From Amoebidium appalachense (Eukaryota; Ichthyosporea): a DNA stretch of 64,000 bases. Below, one piece after another: positions 25,618 through 36,415 of this stretch; positions within the stretch are counted from its first letter, which is position 1, and the number at the start of each line of letters is the position of its first letter. The notes beneath the pieces are model-generated. The model was not told the origin of the DNA and did no database searches. It worked only from the letters and a program-made list of their open reading frames with translations. Where the stretch lies: assembly GCA_963693365.1 (NCBI GenBank), contig CAVNZM010000018.1, positions 930,001 through 994,000 of the forward strand, given 5' to 3'. The translations under genes and the position numbers were made by a program.

Positions 25618-26739
25618 GAAGGGGGAAGAGAAATGGAGCAAACAACGTGCGTACAGGCTTAAACGGACAAAAAATTGCAAACCGGATTGGGTTTAGCCAA
25701 TCACTATTTGCTATCAGAAGCGGTTTCCCATGGTGTACATAATGTGATTGGATCGATTCTCGGCGGATCGGTGAGGTTGGCGATATGGTGGACATATTTC
25801 GGACACCGTTGCCATACGTTCCGACGGAGCTTAAGTTATAACGTTAACGCTGTTTACTCAAGGCCTATCCCCGCTTTACGTAGAAAGGTCATGTGTGGGG
25901 GAAGATGTGAACACCCAGACGTGTATGTACACCCGGGCAGGCCTGTGTACTCGTTGTTATGTTAATAGTTGGTTGATGGAGTACATCTTCAACGCGACGT
26001 ATACACGCGTGCGTGCGATTCAGCAAGGGGTCCCCATATGGCTCTCGTATTATTTATATTCGTGTGATATATATATTCTATGTACTATCTATTACCAATA
26101 TACGTTACGTATTGGTACAATATCACCAATACGAATTAAATATCGTCACGCGTGATGGTGATGGCATCCATGTAGCTCTGCAGCAGTGTGTGTGTGTGGT
26201 GCGTGTGTGTGTGGTGTGGAGAGGCGGCCTGGGGTGGGGGGGGGGGGGGGGGGAGGGGGGGGGGGGAGGGCCGGGGGGGGGGGGGGGGGGGGGGGGGGAG
26301 GGGGGGGGGGGGGGGGGGGGATAGGCAAATACCAGACAGTGATGCATAATTGCACATTCTTTTGCAGCTACAGTTTGATGATATTTACCCACCGTGTGCA
26401 CCACACATGTGACCCCAGTCTTCCGAGGTGGTGTCACAGGTGGGCGCCAACACCAATAAATTGACTGGTGACGGGTGTACAACCAAAGAAACTCAGCAGC
26501 ACATATAATAACGTTGATGCTATACCCTGCCTAGTTAACGTAATAATAAGTGCACCATCGCACGCGTGACCCCCTCCCCCCCCCCCCCCCGGGGGGGGGG
26601 GGGGGGGGTTTGCCGCGCGGTACCCCTGATATTGTAGGTGTACACTGCCCCCACAACCCCAACTGTGTGCTGAATATCTCGTGCTAGGAAACCAATAACG
26701 CGAAACTAACACATGCCGCATGATATATGATATATTGGT
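25618..26739. other. Non-coding stretch with extreme G-runs
   Basis: No gene recognised. Notable: a ~90 nt G-rich tract at about 26234-26321, and adjoining C-run and G-run at about 26575-26608 (a C/G palindrome). Confidence 0.5.
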
Positions 26740-27620
26740 ACAAGGGGGTTTCAATCCGGGCTACAATGATGTGTTTTTTTCGTGTGACCCTCGTACTCCA
26801 GAGGCACATTCACCATCCCCCCCATAAACTTTGTGGTAAATTTCTCGTGCTAGAAGCTGTTCTGTGGGTAGTTAATGAAAAAACCAATAATGTCTAGGTA
26901 ACACATGTACATATACTATGCTACAAGGGGGGTTCTATACGAGCTACAACGTTGTGGTTTTTTCGTGTGCCCCTCGTACTCCAGGGGCACATTCCCCATC
27001 CCCCCCATAAACTTTGTGGTAAATTCCTCGTGCTAGAAGCTGTTCTGTGGGTAGTTATTGAAAAAACCAATAATGTGTAAGTAACACATGTACATATATT
27101 ATGCTACAAGGGGGGTTCTATTCGAGCTACAACGTTGTGTTTTTTTCGAGTGACCCTCGTACTCCAGGGGCACATTCACCATCCCCCCCATAAACTGTGT
27201 GGTAAATGTCTCGTGCTAGAAGCTGTTTTGTGGGTAGTTATTGAAAAAACCAATAACTTAGTAGGTAACACATGTACATATACTATGCTACAAGGGGGGT
27301 TCGATACGAGCTACAACGTTGTGGTTTTTTCGTGTGCCCCTCGTACTCCAGGGGCACATTCACCAACCCCCCCATAAACTTTGTGGTAAATTTCTCGTGC
27401 GAGAGGCTGTTCTGTGGGTAGTTATTGAAAAAACCAATAATGTCTAGGTAACACATGTACATATACTATGCTACAAGGGGGGTTCTAAACGAGCTACAAC
27501 GTTGTGTTTTTTTCGTGTGACCCTCGTACTCCAGGGGCACATTCACCATCCCCCCATAAACTTTGTGGTAAAGGTCTCGTGCTAGAAGCTGTTCTGTGGG
27601 TAGTTAGTGAAAAAACCCGA
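26740..27620. repeat. ~183-bp tandem array, about 5 units
   Basis: Units share GCTACAAGGGGGGTTC, GAGCTACAACGTTGTG, CTCGTACTCCAGGGGCACAT, CCATAAACTTTGTGGTAAA and AACACATGTACATATACTAT at a period of about 182-184 bp. Each unit has a small inverted repeat TGCCCCT/AGGGGCA. No ORF is maintained across units. Confidence 0.9.
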
Positions 27621-28460
27621 TGCTTATAAGTAACGCATGCACAAATTGTCATCAAAGCATTATACTACCATAGTAGTTGGTCGACAATAACGATATCTTG
27701 GGAACGTGGACACCATATTGTAAACCAAAAAATAATAACACCATAATATACTTACTACACATACCAAACAATGTATTCTTATGCCAACGTCGTCTTTACC
27801 AGCCCCAGCAAGGGGATACATGAGCCGGTGCCTGTGGATCAATCTCACAAGCAGGCACAGGTGTGCTCCACAGGAGCAATGAAAAGAATGACAAATGTCA
27901 TACAGAAACATGCTCAAAAAACGTAGCCTAGTGCCTAAATAGGCAAAGGGTGTGGTGGGTGGGCAAAAACTTAGCTAAAAAATTGGGCCTAAAGAGACCT
28001 AAACGCGCTCAGTAGCGCCGCAACTGACCTCCCTGGGGCCGCGCGAGCTCATTATAGAGCGCGGCCCACATTTTTGCCTATGGAAATATGAAGAAATGAT
28101 TTAGAACCTATCAAATCCATGAAATCTACCAAAATGGAATTTTTGCTGCACATCAACCAATGAAATTTTCACAAGTAACTAAAACCCATAGATCATAAGG
28201 ACCAAATCGATTGCCGCCCATTTCGGACTAGATATAACTCAAACTCACCAATATATCCATATGGGGGGTTTACGCTGTTTACTCGAGGCAAAGAGAACCA
28301 GTCTCAGGTATGGGGGGGGGGGTTTTGCTCGGAATATCCCCTCAGCGGTATATCATGATCACGTACATAGATGTCGGGTGGTAACTATATATCAGGGTTT
28401 ACTTTCTCTACGAGACACCATAAAGACTACAAGGAGAAATCAATTAGTTGGGGTTCCCCC

Positions 28461-28506
<46 letters not shown>

Positions 28507-28538
28507 GGGCTCCCCTCGGGACACTCGGTATCAGCTGG

Positions 28539-28605
<67 letters not shown>

Positions 28606-28609
28606 TGCG

Positions 28610-31600
28610 CTATAATTTTGTAGTGATGTGTTTCTCAAGCCAATCAATACATCTAATAAACAGGTCGTAGTTACGCGTGTTTAGTATAAAATCAAGGATG
28701 TTGTAATTTACAGGTAGGCTATCTTTCTGGGTGTCTGTTGTGAATGTGACGTGTGTGTGTTGCGGTATTATGTGGTCTATCAAACTACATTTGGCGATAC
28801 ATGACCGGTTAAACTGGTGTGTGTGTGTGTTGTTTGGGCATGCAAATGATGCCACCTTATACTTATTAGATCTCCACTGTATAGCACGTGTACAGTAAAA
28901 GCGTGGTAATTGATCAATAATACCATCAGCTAGAGAAAGACCAGTTCTACAGGAAGGTAATATGTATTTAGGTGTTATACACTTGCGAGTGCCATATTTG
29001 GCAATATGGTTGAGGCGGTCAGTATATATAAAACGAGACATAAGGCTTAGTTTTTCAAGGTGTATGCTTTCATCGGGTCTAGTGTCGTGTGGTATCTTTT
29101 TCCATTTGTTATATTGCGTGATTATCTTGTGATTGTGTACATGTTTAATAAGTAAGTGGCAGTCCAAAGTCACACACACACTATTGCGGGGTTTATTTGT
29201 ATTTGTGCCCAGGGGAGAAGGGGAGAGAGAGGGGAGGAAAGAGGGGAGAGGTGAGGAGGGGACAGGTCGGATAGAGAAGAGAGGGTGGGAGGGCAAATAC
29301 TTCTTTAAGCGGCTTATGTGCTTATTGAATTTCAGCGCGAGATAGGATACTCTAGCAGCTATTGGGACCAGACCATATATCGAGAGCGTTACAGGCCCAG
29401 GTTTACAACAGTTGTTAGATAGAAAGGAGGCAACTTCTGCTTCAAGGAAATTTGCCAAGGGTTTAAGCGCTCTAGTTCTCTCTTTCTTGATCCAAGCTGC
29501 GAGAAGGGGTAAACCATATTCACATGCCGGGAAGACAAAAGTGCGAATAAATGTAAGTCTAATAGAAGGATGGAGGGGTGTGTCTTTAAAAATATTAGCC
29601 GAGAAGAAAGCTAACCGCTTACGAGCCAACTCTACCCTCTTTTCGACCATATGGGGAAACATAACACCAACAGAATCAACCGGAACACCAAGATATTTGT
29701 ATTCTGGAACTATAGGTACAGGTTTAGATGATAATGTAAATGTGTGTAAATTGTTAGCTATATCAGGTACAAGAACACCACATTTGTCTATGTTAAGGAT
29801 CATAAGGTTTGCCTTGCACCACTCTGACACTACATCGAACAATCTTTGCAGGCGTCTAGGGGTACGGGCAAGGAGGGACAGATCATCAGCATAGAGAAGT
29901 GCAGGCGGAAAGTTATTAATAGGGTCATCGTTTTCGGCGTAAATCTTGACAGCCAAATCATCTATAAATAGGTTAAACAAAAAGGGGCTAAGCAATGAAC
30001 CCTGCAAGAGACCTCTAGTACGAGCAAAACCATATGAAAGATGCCCATTAACCACAGCTCTACCATAGGTTTGAGACAAGAGTGCTTCTAACAGAACACC
30101 AATGCAGTGTGGTACACCCCGTGCAGCAAGCTTTTCCCATAGGAGACCAGGGGAGACAGAATCGTAAGCAGTTTTCCAATCAATAAAGCCAACATATTGT
30201 GCACCAACTTGCATAGAATCGTGCAGTGCCATTATTTGAACATAACATGAATTGTTTTTACGAAAAGCGGATTGGCATGGGTGTATGTGAAGAATAGATT
30301 GAAACCTAGGGTGATGTGCAAATAACCTAAGTAAGCAAGCTTCAAAGAATCTACGAACAACCTGGGTTAGTGTAATGGGGCGAAAGGATGATATGGGGCC
30401 CTCAGAGTCCTTCTTAACTATGGGGATCACTAAGGTATCTAACCAAGATGACGGGACATGTCCACATTTAACACACCAAGAAAAGAGAGAGCTTAACATG
30501 ATAGTAAGATCAGGTTTAATAGCACGATCACTTTCCTTTTGTGGGTAGGAGGGAACAAGGATTTTAAGAAACCCAGCAGGGAGTCCATCAGGTCCACAAG
30601 ACTTACTAGAGCTATAACTAGATATCACAGACCATATGGCATCGGGACTGAAAAAGGGGAGGATCGATTCTATGGGGATAGATGGGTCTACAGGCCACAC
30701 AATAGGTTTCTGAGCGGGGGTCCTATCTTTAAACAGTTCCGAGAAATACTTATCAGAGTCTATGAGGGGGTCTCCAGTGGTATCACCAATAATACGAGCA
30801 GGGGGGCCAAATCGATTCATACTAGCAAGCCGGCGCAAGCTTTCCTTTTGAGACAGGGGTTCACCTAGTCTAGCGGGAGTGGTGTTTGGTAACAAGAGAG
30901 CATCGGGATATTCCTTCCTACCACCGCCAGCATAATCACCGAGATCTATCAAATCATCAACAATAAAGTTAGTGCATGTATCTAGTACGAGATGTGAATC
31001 TGGCCTGGCTTGTGCAGATTCTAATAGGCGCATATATATAGGGTGTTTCGTAGCATAGCATACACATACATCAACTCTACCCCACTGTGACTTTAGCTGG
31101 GATAGACGGAGGCGAAAGGTGGGAGGGGGAGGGGGGAGCAGATCAAGGGAGATCTTAGGTAGGAAAAGGATAGGAGAGTGGTCAGATGACCTAGAGAGGT
31201 TAGGAGGGAGAGAGAGTTTTGACATGGTTGATGGCCAAAAGGCCACTCCCCAGTCGGTGTTGTGGGCATGGGATATTTGAGGGAACCGCAAAGTGTGACT
31301 TTGGACATACCTTGCTAAAGGGATAGCACGCTCCGGGGGCTTAGATGGGTACCCGACACTCACTTGCAGTGTGTCTGTGTGGTGGAGTCGCGTGTTAAAA
31401 TCACCTAAAATAACAGTGGACATTGGTAACTGTGACAACTCGTGAGTCAATTCGACAACCGACATAGATGGTGGGTAATATACAAAAGTAAAAACATTAG
31501 AAAGAAACTCTATAGAAACCGAGAATTCCGTTTTTGCTACCGGTTTGCACTTCACTCTCACGTGTGGTGCGGCAAGTACAATAATGCCTCGGTTTTTCGC

Positions 31601-31804
31601 GTAACCGGGGTGTGTGGATGTGTCGACCAATGTAGAGTTGAATTTGTGGTGGTTTTTAAACTGTGTTTCGCAAATCACTGTAAACTTGTGGTTGTTTGTC
31701 TGTTGTTGTATGTAGCTGATTTTATCGTCGAGTGTCCCGGGGGGGAGGCCCTTTTGGGGGCCCAGTGTCCGAGCATTCCAGAAGAAGAAGGATAAATTAG
31801 GCAT
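28610..31804 (-). CDS. LINE ORF2: endonuclease-reverse transcriptase
   Basis: 1064 residues without interruption. Residues 1-220 form an AP-like endonuclease: WNART near the start, CETQF near 45, GDFN at 134-137 and SDHS at 207-210. Reverse transcriptase spans about 400-720: GPDGLPAGF, FRPITLTQVV, catalytic Asp in FIDWKTAYDS (Asp 542), LLQGSLLSPFLFNLFIDDLA and YADD (638-641). The C-terminal third has no RNase H or CCHC motif that I can see. Product nicks the target and primes reverse transcription there. The start ATG overlaps the ORF1 stop in ATGCCTAA (8 nt), so termination-reinitiation coupling is likely (inference). Possibly functional. Confidence 0.9.
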   Translation of the reverse strand: MPNLSFFFWNARTLGPQKGLPPGTLDDKISYIQQQTNNHKFTVICETQFKNHHKFNSTLVDTSTHPGYAKNRGIIVLAAPHVRVKCKPVAKTEFSVSIEFLSNVFTFVYYPPSMSVVELTHELSQLPMSTVILGDFNTRLHHTDTLQVSVGYPSKPPERAIPLARYVQSHTLRFPQISHAHNTDWGVAFWPSTMSKLSLPPNLSRSSDHSPILFLPKISLDLLPPPPPTFRLRLSQLKSQWGRVDVCVCYATKHPIYMRLLESAQARPDSHLVLDTCTNFIVDDLIDLGDYAGGGRKEYPDALLLPNTTPARLGEPLSQKESLRRLASMNRFGPPARIIGDTTGDPLIDSDKYFSELFKDRTPAQKPIVWPVDPSIPIESILPFFSPDAIWSVISSYSSSKSCGPDGLPAGFLKILVPSYPQKESDRAIKPDLTIMLSSLFSWCVKCGHVPSSWLDTLVIPIVKKDSEGPISSFRPITLTQVVRRFFEACLLRLFAHHPRFQSILHIHPCQSAFRKNNSCYVQIMALHDSMQVGAQYVGFIDWKTAYDSVSPGLLWEKLAARGVPHCIGVLLEALLSQTYGRAVVNGHLSYGFARTRGLLQGSLLSPFLFNLFIDDLAVKIYAENDDPINNFPPALLYADDLSLLARTPRRLQRLFDVVSEWCKANLMILNIDKCGVLVPDIANNLHTFTLSSKPVPIVPEYKYLGVPVDSVGVMFPHMVEKRVELARKRLAFFSANIFKDTPLHPSIRLTFIRTFVFPACEYGLPLLAAWIKKERTRALKPLANFLEAEVASFLSNNCCKPGPVTLSIYGLVPIAARVSYLALKFNKHISRLKKYLPSHPLFSIRPVPSSPLPSFLPSLSPSPLGTNTNKPRNSVCVTLDCHLLIKHVHNHKIITQYNKWKKIPHDTRPDESIHLEKLSLMSRFIYTDRLNHIAKYGTRKCITPKYILPSCRTGLSLADGIIDQLPRFYCTRAIQWRSNKYKVASFACPNNTHTHQFNRSCIAKCSLIDHIIPQHTHVTFTTDTQKDSLPVNYNILDFILNTRNYDLFIRCIDWLEKHITTKL

Positions 31805-32981
31805 CGGTTTGGTCCGACACCTGTGGGGTTGGTTCCCACTTGTCGCTTACGGGGTCGTATGCACGACCTTCCGCCAGCGCGAACAGTTCGCAGAAGAGCT
31901 CGATTTCCATCTCGCATCGGCGTTTGCGCTCGAGCAGTTTCTCACCAGAAAACATTGGTTCCTTCGTGTCCGTGTCTATCACGCTCGTAGCATCGTTTTC
32001 CAACTTTGCGAGGAACTCTTTTGCCTTGCTGATGCGTACACGACAACGTGTGGCGCACGCATTCTTAGCAGACACTTTACGTTCTTTGTCTGCTTTCTGA
32101 ATGTTTTCCGGCGCGCATGGGTCGTAGCTTGGGAGGTGGGTGAAGAAGCTTCCACACCCCTTTGTCGCGTCACGGATGAACGCACGGTTATAGTCGCCCC
32201 GTACTGCTACTTCCAGCACATCGTATCCAATGAAGGACAGACAAAGGATGCGAGAGCACCGGAAGCCGAGAGCCTTGAAGATGGACCACATGGCCCTGTG
32301 TGGGCGTCTGCCGTGCTTGACTTTGAAATACACCCTCTCGTATTTGGGTGGGATGTTGATGTTACCGTTTGCTTGGGTGTTCCCCTTAGCCGGCGGTTTG
32401 GGAGGGGAGTTGCGGCGGTACTCGTTGCCTGCAAGAATGCTGGCATATGTTTCCTTGGCAATTTGGCGGAGCTCGGGTGTTTTACGAGAGTTCGCATATT
32501 CTAGGAACTCTGCCGGGAGCTGTGCTTCCGGTCCTGTGTTGTTTTGTGTTGGGGTGGAAATGTCTCCGTCGCGAGATGTTTGCTCATGAGTTTTGGGGTT
32601 TTGCGATCCACTAATGTTTAGCTGGGCTGTGAGTGAATCAATGGTGAGCTTGAGTTGGGTATTTTCTGTTTGGAGTTTTTCTATCATGTTCTTGAGTGGT
32701 AACAGCTCATTTAGCTGTTTCTTAACGAGGGCAAGTTCTGCCAGTACTGTATCAACCGAAAGTTTCGGCATGGTTGTTATTGTGTTTCTACGGAGTGGTG
32801 TGGTGTTATTCTGAATGGGTAGTGTATTGTAAATAGGTGTTGCGCTTAGTCTAAGGCGATGTTTTTCTGGTTGTGCATCTGTGGTAGGTGTATCTGCTGG
32901 ACGTTTTAATGGTCGCACATGTGTGATGGGTGTAGATGGAACTTTGAAAGAGGTTCTGAAACGATTATAGGCATGTGCCAT
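31797..32981 (-). CDS. LINE ORF1 protein with coiled coil
   Basis: 394 residues starting MAHAYNRFRTSFKVP. A heptad-like Leu/Ile segment lies at about residues 72-122 (LALVKKQLNELLPLKNMIEK region). The basic C-terminal half contains YFKVKHGRRPHRAMWSIFKA, LSFIGYDVLEVAVRGDYNRA and a charged tail ending QVSDQTDA. Role inferred from position and coiled coil: a trimerising RNA-binding chaperone like other LINE ORF1 proteins. No zinc knuckle seen. Complete and uninterrupted; ORF2 begins inside its last codons. Confidence 0.75.
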   Translation of the reverse strand: MAHAYNRFRTSFKVPSTPITHVRPLKRPADTPTTDAQPEKHRLRLSATPIYNTLPIQNNTTPLRRNTITTMPKLSVDTVLAELALVKKQLNELLPLKNMIEKLQTENTQLKLTIDSLTAQLNISGSQNPKTHEQTSRDGDISTPTQNNTGPEAQLPAEFLEYANSRKTPELRQIAKETYASILAGNEYRRNSPPKPPAKGNTQANGNINIPPKYERVYFKVKHGRRPHRAMWSIFKALGFRCSRILCLSFIGYDVLEVAVRGDYNRAFIRDATKGCGSFFTHLPSYDPCAPENIQKADKERKVSAKNACATRCRVRISKAKEFLAKLENDATSVIDTDTKEPMFSGEKLLERKRRCEMEIELFCELFALAEGRAYDPVSDKWEPTPQVSDQTDA

Positions 32982-33396
32982 GACATGGATGGGGGTGTTC
33001 CCCGGCCCTTAGGGCCACGGATGGCCTGGTTTAGGGGTGGATGCGCGAAGGATACTATTTATTAGCAGATAATAAAGAGCGACATTTGATATGGCATATC
33101 CCACAGAACATAAAAACAGCTACAGCTCCCTAAATAAAAATGCTAGCAGCCTGAAACTTTGCACACACATCAAACACACCATGGCCTACAGCATTATACT
33201 ACCATGAAGTTTACAGCACACTCGCAACACACAATTTCACTCCAACGGGGCTATCTAATTCTCCTGCAAAGAAAACACGTTTACAAACTTAATATTCTTA
33301 TGCCAACGTCGTCTTTACCAGCCCCAGCAAGGGGATACATGAGCCGGTGCCTGTGGATCAATCTCACAAGCAGGCACAGGTGTGCTCCACCACTCC

Positions 33397-34326
33397 CTAC
33401 CTGGCACGGGAAGGAACGAACCATGCCGTGGGTGACTGACGCAGCGCTGCAGCCCGGGCAAGGAGCGACGCAGGCACGCGAATAGAAAGAACAAGAGACT
33501 GGCCGGTCTGCACATACCGGCGGAGGGAGGCATGCGATCTCCATCGACCACGCAGAGCAATCGTCTCTACTGAAACACCCCTGACATAGTCTCTCGAGGC
33601 ACCACCATGGCGAAGACTGTGAAGATGGAACCCATACTCGTTGAGGCCGAGGGAGTCACATGCCGCTTGGAACTTGGCACGCAGAACATCATACGAGAAA
33701 GGAAACAGCCGCGCAGAAGGGGGGGCGCCACGGAACCAGAAAGACAAGATGGCCAACAGGGACGGATCGGTGATGGGGACAAACTGATTTGGACCGGTCT
33801 TGGTGTCGGCCAGGCGGATGCCGCCTGTACCGGGTGGCATGTCGTGGGGAACGGGGTCGTCGGGCAAAATAAGATCCGCACGGGTGAGCATAAGCAGCTC
33901 ACTGACACGAAAATAGCACTCAAATCCAAGCAAAACAGCAATACCAAACAAGGGGCCAATTTTGGAATACAAATGATGGCCAATGACGAGGACCAATGAA
34001 AACGGAAGCGGGGGCGTGGTCTTTGCTGGAACAAGCCGGTTCCAGCCCTGCAGGCTCCGTTGGGCGGCCTGCAGGTGTGGACCCAGGCGTGGCATGAAAT
34101 GCTTGATGCCGGCAGCTGTGTTGACACAGCGCTGACGCTGGCCACGCGATGGATCAATGGCATAACACTCCTCAAAATACTCCACCAGGAGGTCGTCCAG
34201 TTCGGCGGGGGACTTGGTGTCGGTACCAGCGGGCAACCAATCCAGGAACTCAACAACAGCATCCCGGTAGGCCTTGAGGGTTGGGGGCTTTATGGCCTGG
34301 TCAGCCAGAAAACCGCGAGGGACCAT
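33397..34326 (-). CDS. Tyrosine recombinase of E3, intact ORF
   Basis: 309 residues starting MVPRGFLADQAIKPP. Catalytic set complete: Arg in FRVSELLML, HSLRHGG, GRWRSHAS and the Tyr in LRRYVQ. It ends six bases before the B1 edge. It differs from E2 by scattered substitutions only. Although its RT/RNase H and gag partners are broken, this ORF could still supply recombinase in trans (inference). Confidence 0.85.
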   Translation of the reverse strand: MVPRGFLADQAIKPPTLKAYRDAVVEFLDWLPAGTDTKSPAELDDLLVEYFEECYAIDPSRGQRQRCVNTAAGIKHFMPRLGPHLQAAQRSLQGWNRLVPAKTTPPLPFSLVLVIGHHLYSKIGPLFGIAVLLGFECYFRVSELLMLTRADLILPDDPVPHDMPPGTGGIRLADTKTGPNQFVPITDPSLLAILSFWFRGAPPSARLFPFSYDVLRAKFQAACDSLGLNEYGFHLHSLRHGGASRDYVRGVSVETIALRGRWRSHASLRRYVQTGQSLVLSIRVPASLLARAAALRQSPTAWFVPSRAR

Positions 34327-36305
34327 CTGCAGGATTGTGGGCTGACGGCAGCCACACACAATACAAACGAATGTCGAGGGCAAGCGTGTAGGCAGCCACC
34401 TGGCGGCATACACGGTTCAGGCGTCGGGATGCTGAACGACCCTTAGCAACAGCCCCAAGCAGCGCCGTCGAATCAAGGCCCCAAAGGTAGCGGGAGCCCC
34501 GGGCAGCCGTAGACCGACCTAATCGACGAAGCCCCAGGAGCAAGGCTTCTCCCTCCAGAATGTTGATGTGGTCGGAGTGGCGCCAACGATGACTGATGTT
34601 GGTGGTCCACCGGCCACCAACAGCTGCCAGGATAGGTGCCGGGGGGGCGGACGGGCTTGGCTCGTGCACAGGACCAGACAGCTGGCTGTAGTGGCCACGC
34701 CGGTTGCAGTGAGGCAGCACTGCGGAGAAGCGTTGCTGGAAGCACCCGGGACACCACTGCACCACCCAACAAGGAAGCATCAGTGCAGAACATGGTGCTA
34801 GCAAACCCAGAACGCAAATCACAACGCATCAAAGGGGCCAAAGCACACATCGCCTGAAGCTCCCACACCACGGGCGGGGGAAGGGGCTGTTCCCGACCCC
34901 CCAGCTGCTCCACAAAACTGTAGACAAAACTCAGAACCGACAAAAGCGGCCGCTGCAGCAGTGCCGCCCACACCCAACCACCAAGCAACTGCTGCAAACG
35001 GAGCTGCGTGACGACACCACGACGCAACACGGCCTTGGGTTTCCGCCACCAGACGGCACAAGGAAGCGCCAGACGGGCGCAATATCGCAGAGCGATGCAT
35101 TTCCAGGCCTAGCAGCACCATAGAGGACGAGGAACCAGCAGCCACATCCTTCTTGACATTGGAGGGAAGACCAGCCGGGCCGGTGACGCCATGATACGAT
35201 TCACGCTGACGATTGATGGCGGTGGCATCTGTGCCGACCCAGCCACAGTCGTCCACATACAGGGCATGCTGCGTGGCCTCCACAGGCCGCGGCACTATCG
35301 CACAGAGGCGCTCAATGCGGGGCATGCCGGCTCGGTCAGCCAACTGCCCATGGACGTCTTGAGCCACAAGCACAGAATGCACCCAGCCCATGGGCACGGT
35401 CTTGAGGGCCGGGTACACAAGCCGGTCGGGCCCAGAAATGCCAACAGCCTCCGAAGACACAGGCGGCAATCCAAAGTACCGCCACAGCCACTCGGGGGCA
35501 AGAAGACGATGGAACTGGTTGTCCATGTCCGACTTGCCAAAATAGAGGCAATCCTCAGGCCCCAGCAACAGATCGGCAAAATCGGCAGGGTTGGGCAGGT
35601 GCACCTGGAGGGCAGGATGATCACGGGCAAAGAACAGGTTGCCACGGCGGCCGTCAAAAATGACGCGGGCTCTGGTGTCTTTGGGGACCCCAAACAGCCC
35701 ATTGATGGCCAGTGGTTTTTCCTTCGCCTCGAAATAGTGCACCATGCCGCAGTCTTGAAGCCGAAGAAGCAGGGGACCGTATTCCCCACTGGGAACGTGA
35801 TGCGCCGGTCGGATGCGGCGAAGCTCTGCAGGCGTCGGCGGAACAGGCTTGAGAAGGCCGCCGTCGCAGTTGGCGTAGGAGACAAAAACTGCAACACGTC
35901 CACTGTGGCTCCAACCCCAGGGGGTGGCAAAGCGGCATTTGCCGCCGTGAGAGGTAGCCATCCTGTCAATACAGGGTAGGCCGCGGGGAACGCAGCCAAG
36001 ACACTACTCGCAGGCTGAGCGTCGTAGACACCCGCGCGTATAGCATCGTAGCTGGCCCTAAGGACAAAGGTCCACAGGGCATGGTGGTGACTGTTCACCA
36101 ACCGGGTCAGGAATGGGCAAGGGCCGCCTGCCCACAGCTCGTTGAGGGCACCAAGACAACGGTTAGCCAAGGTAACCCCCTTCAGGCGGTGAGACAGACG
36201 TTGCCGACGGCGTTGACTCCGTAGACGGGCTTGTCCAGAACGGTCCGGCACAGGAATGGCCGGAACAGGGAACAAATCAGAGGCGGCAAAGACATGACGT
36301 GGCAT
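34301..36305 (-). pseudogene. Reverse transcriptase-RNase H, broken (E3)
   Basis: Starts MPRHVFAASDLFPVP. All motifs are present but in three frames: a 16-nt deletion near 35875 (GCAGTTGGCGTAGGAG), an extra base near 35033 (CGGCCTTGGG) and a deletion near 34721 (GCAGCACTGCGG). RT boxes SDMDNQ and YVDD and RNase H boxes CTDAS and LDSTALLG are unchanged. Confidence 0.85.
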
Positions 36306-36415
36306 AGCTGTGGAATCCTTAGAAAAATTGGGGGGCATATTTAATCAAGGGCACGTGGCAGGAAGCCACAAGAAAATAATATACAGAACCGCGTGCCGAA
36401 CCCCCAAAGGGCCGT

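Larger units (their letters stand above)
28265..33088 (-). mobile_element. Complete APE-type LINE (non-LTR retrotransposon)
   Basis: Two open ORFs, minus strand, inserted in A2 of E3 and flanked by a 6-bp target duplication ATATGG (28259-28264 and 33089-33094). The 5' untranslated part is about 107 nt (32982-33088). The 3' part after the ORF2 stop has (CA)n (28538-28601 on the plus strand as GT), then an A-run of ~42 (28461-28502 as T), then about 190 bp ending near a G-run. The position of the A-run inside the 3' part is odd. Clade not resolved by eye. Confidence 0.85.

Noticed and set aside
26155-26325. Telomere or G-quadruplex gene regulator at the G-rich tract
   Set aside because: No telomeric unit is repeated, and homopolymer runs of this type occur throughout the window, mostly in introns.
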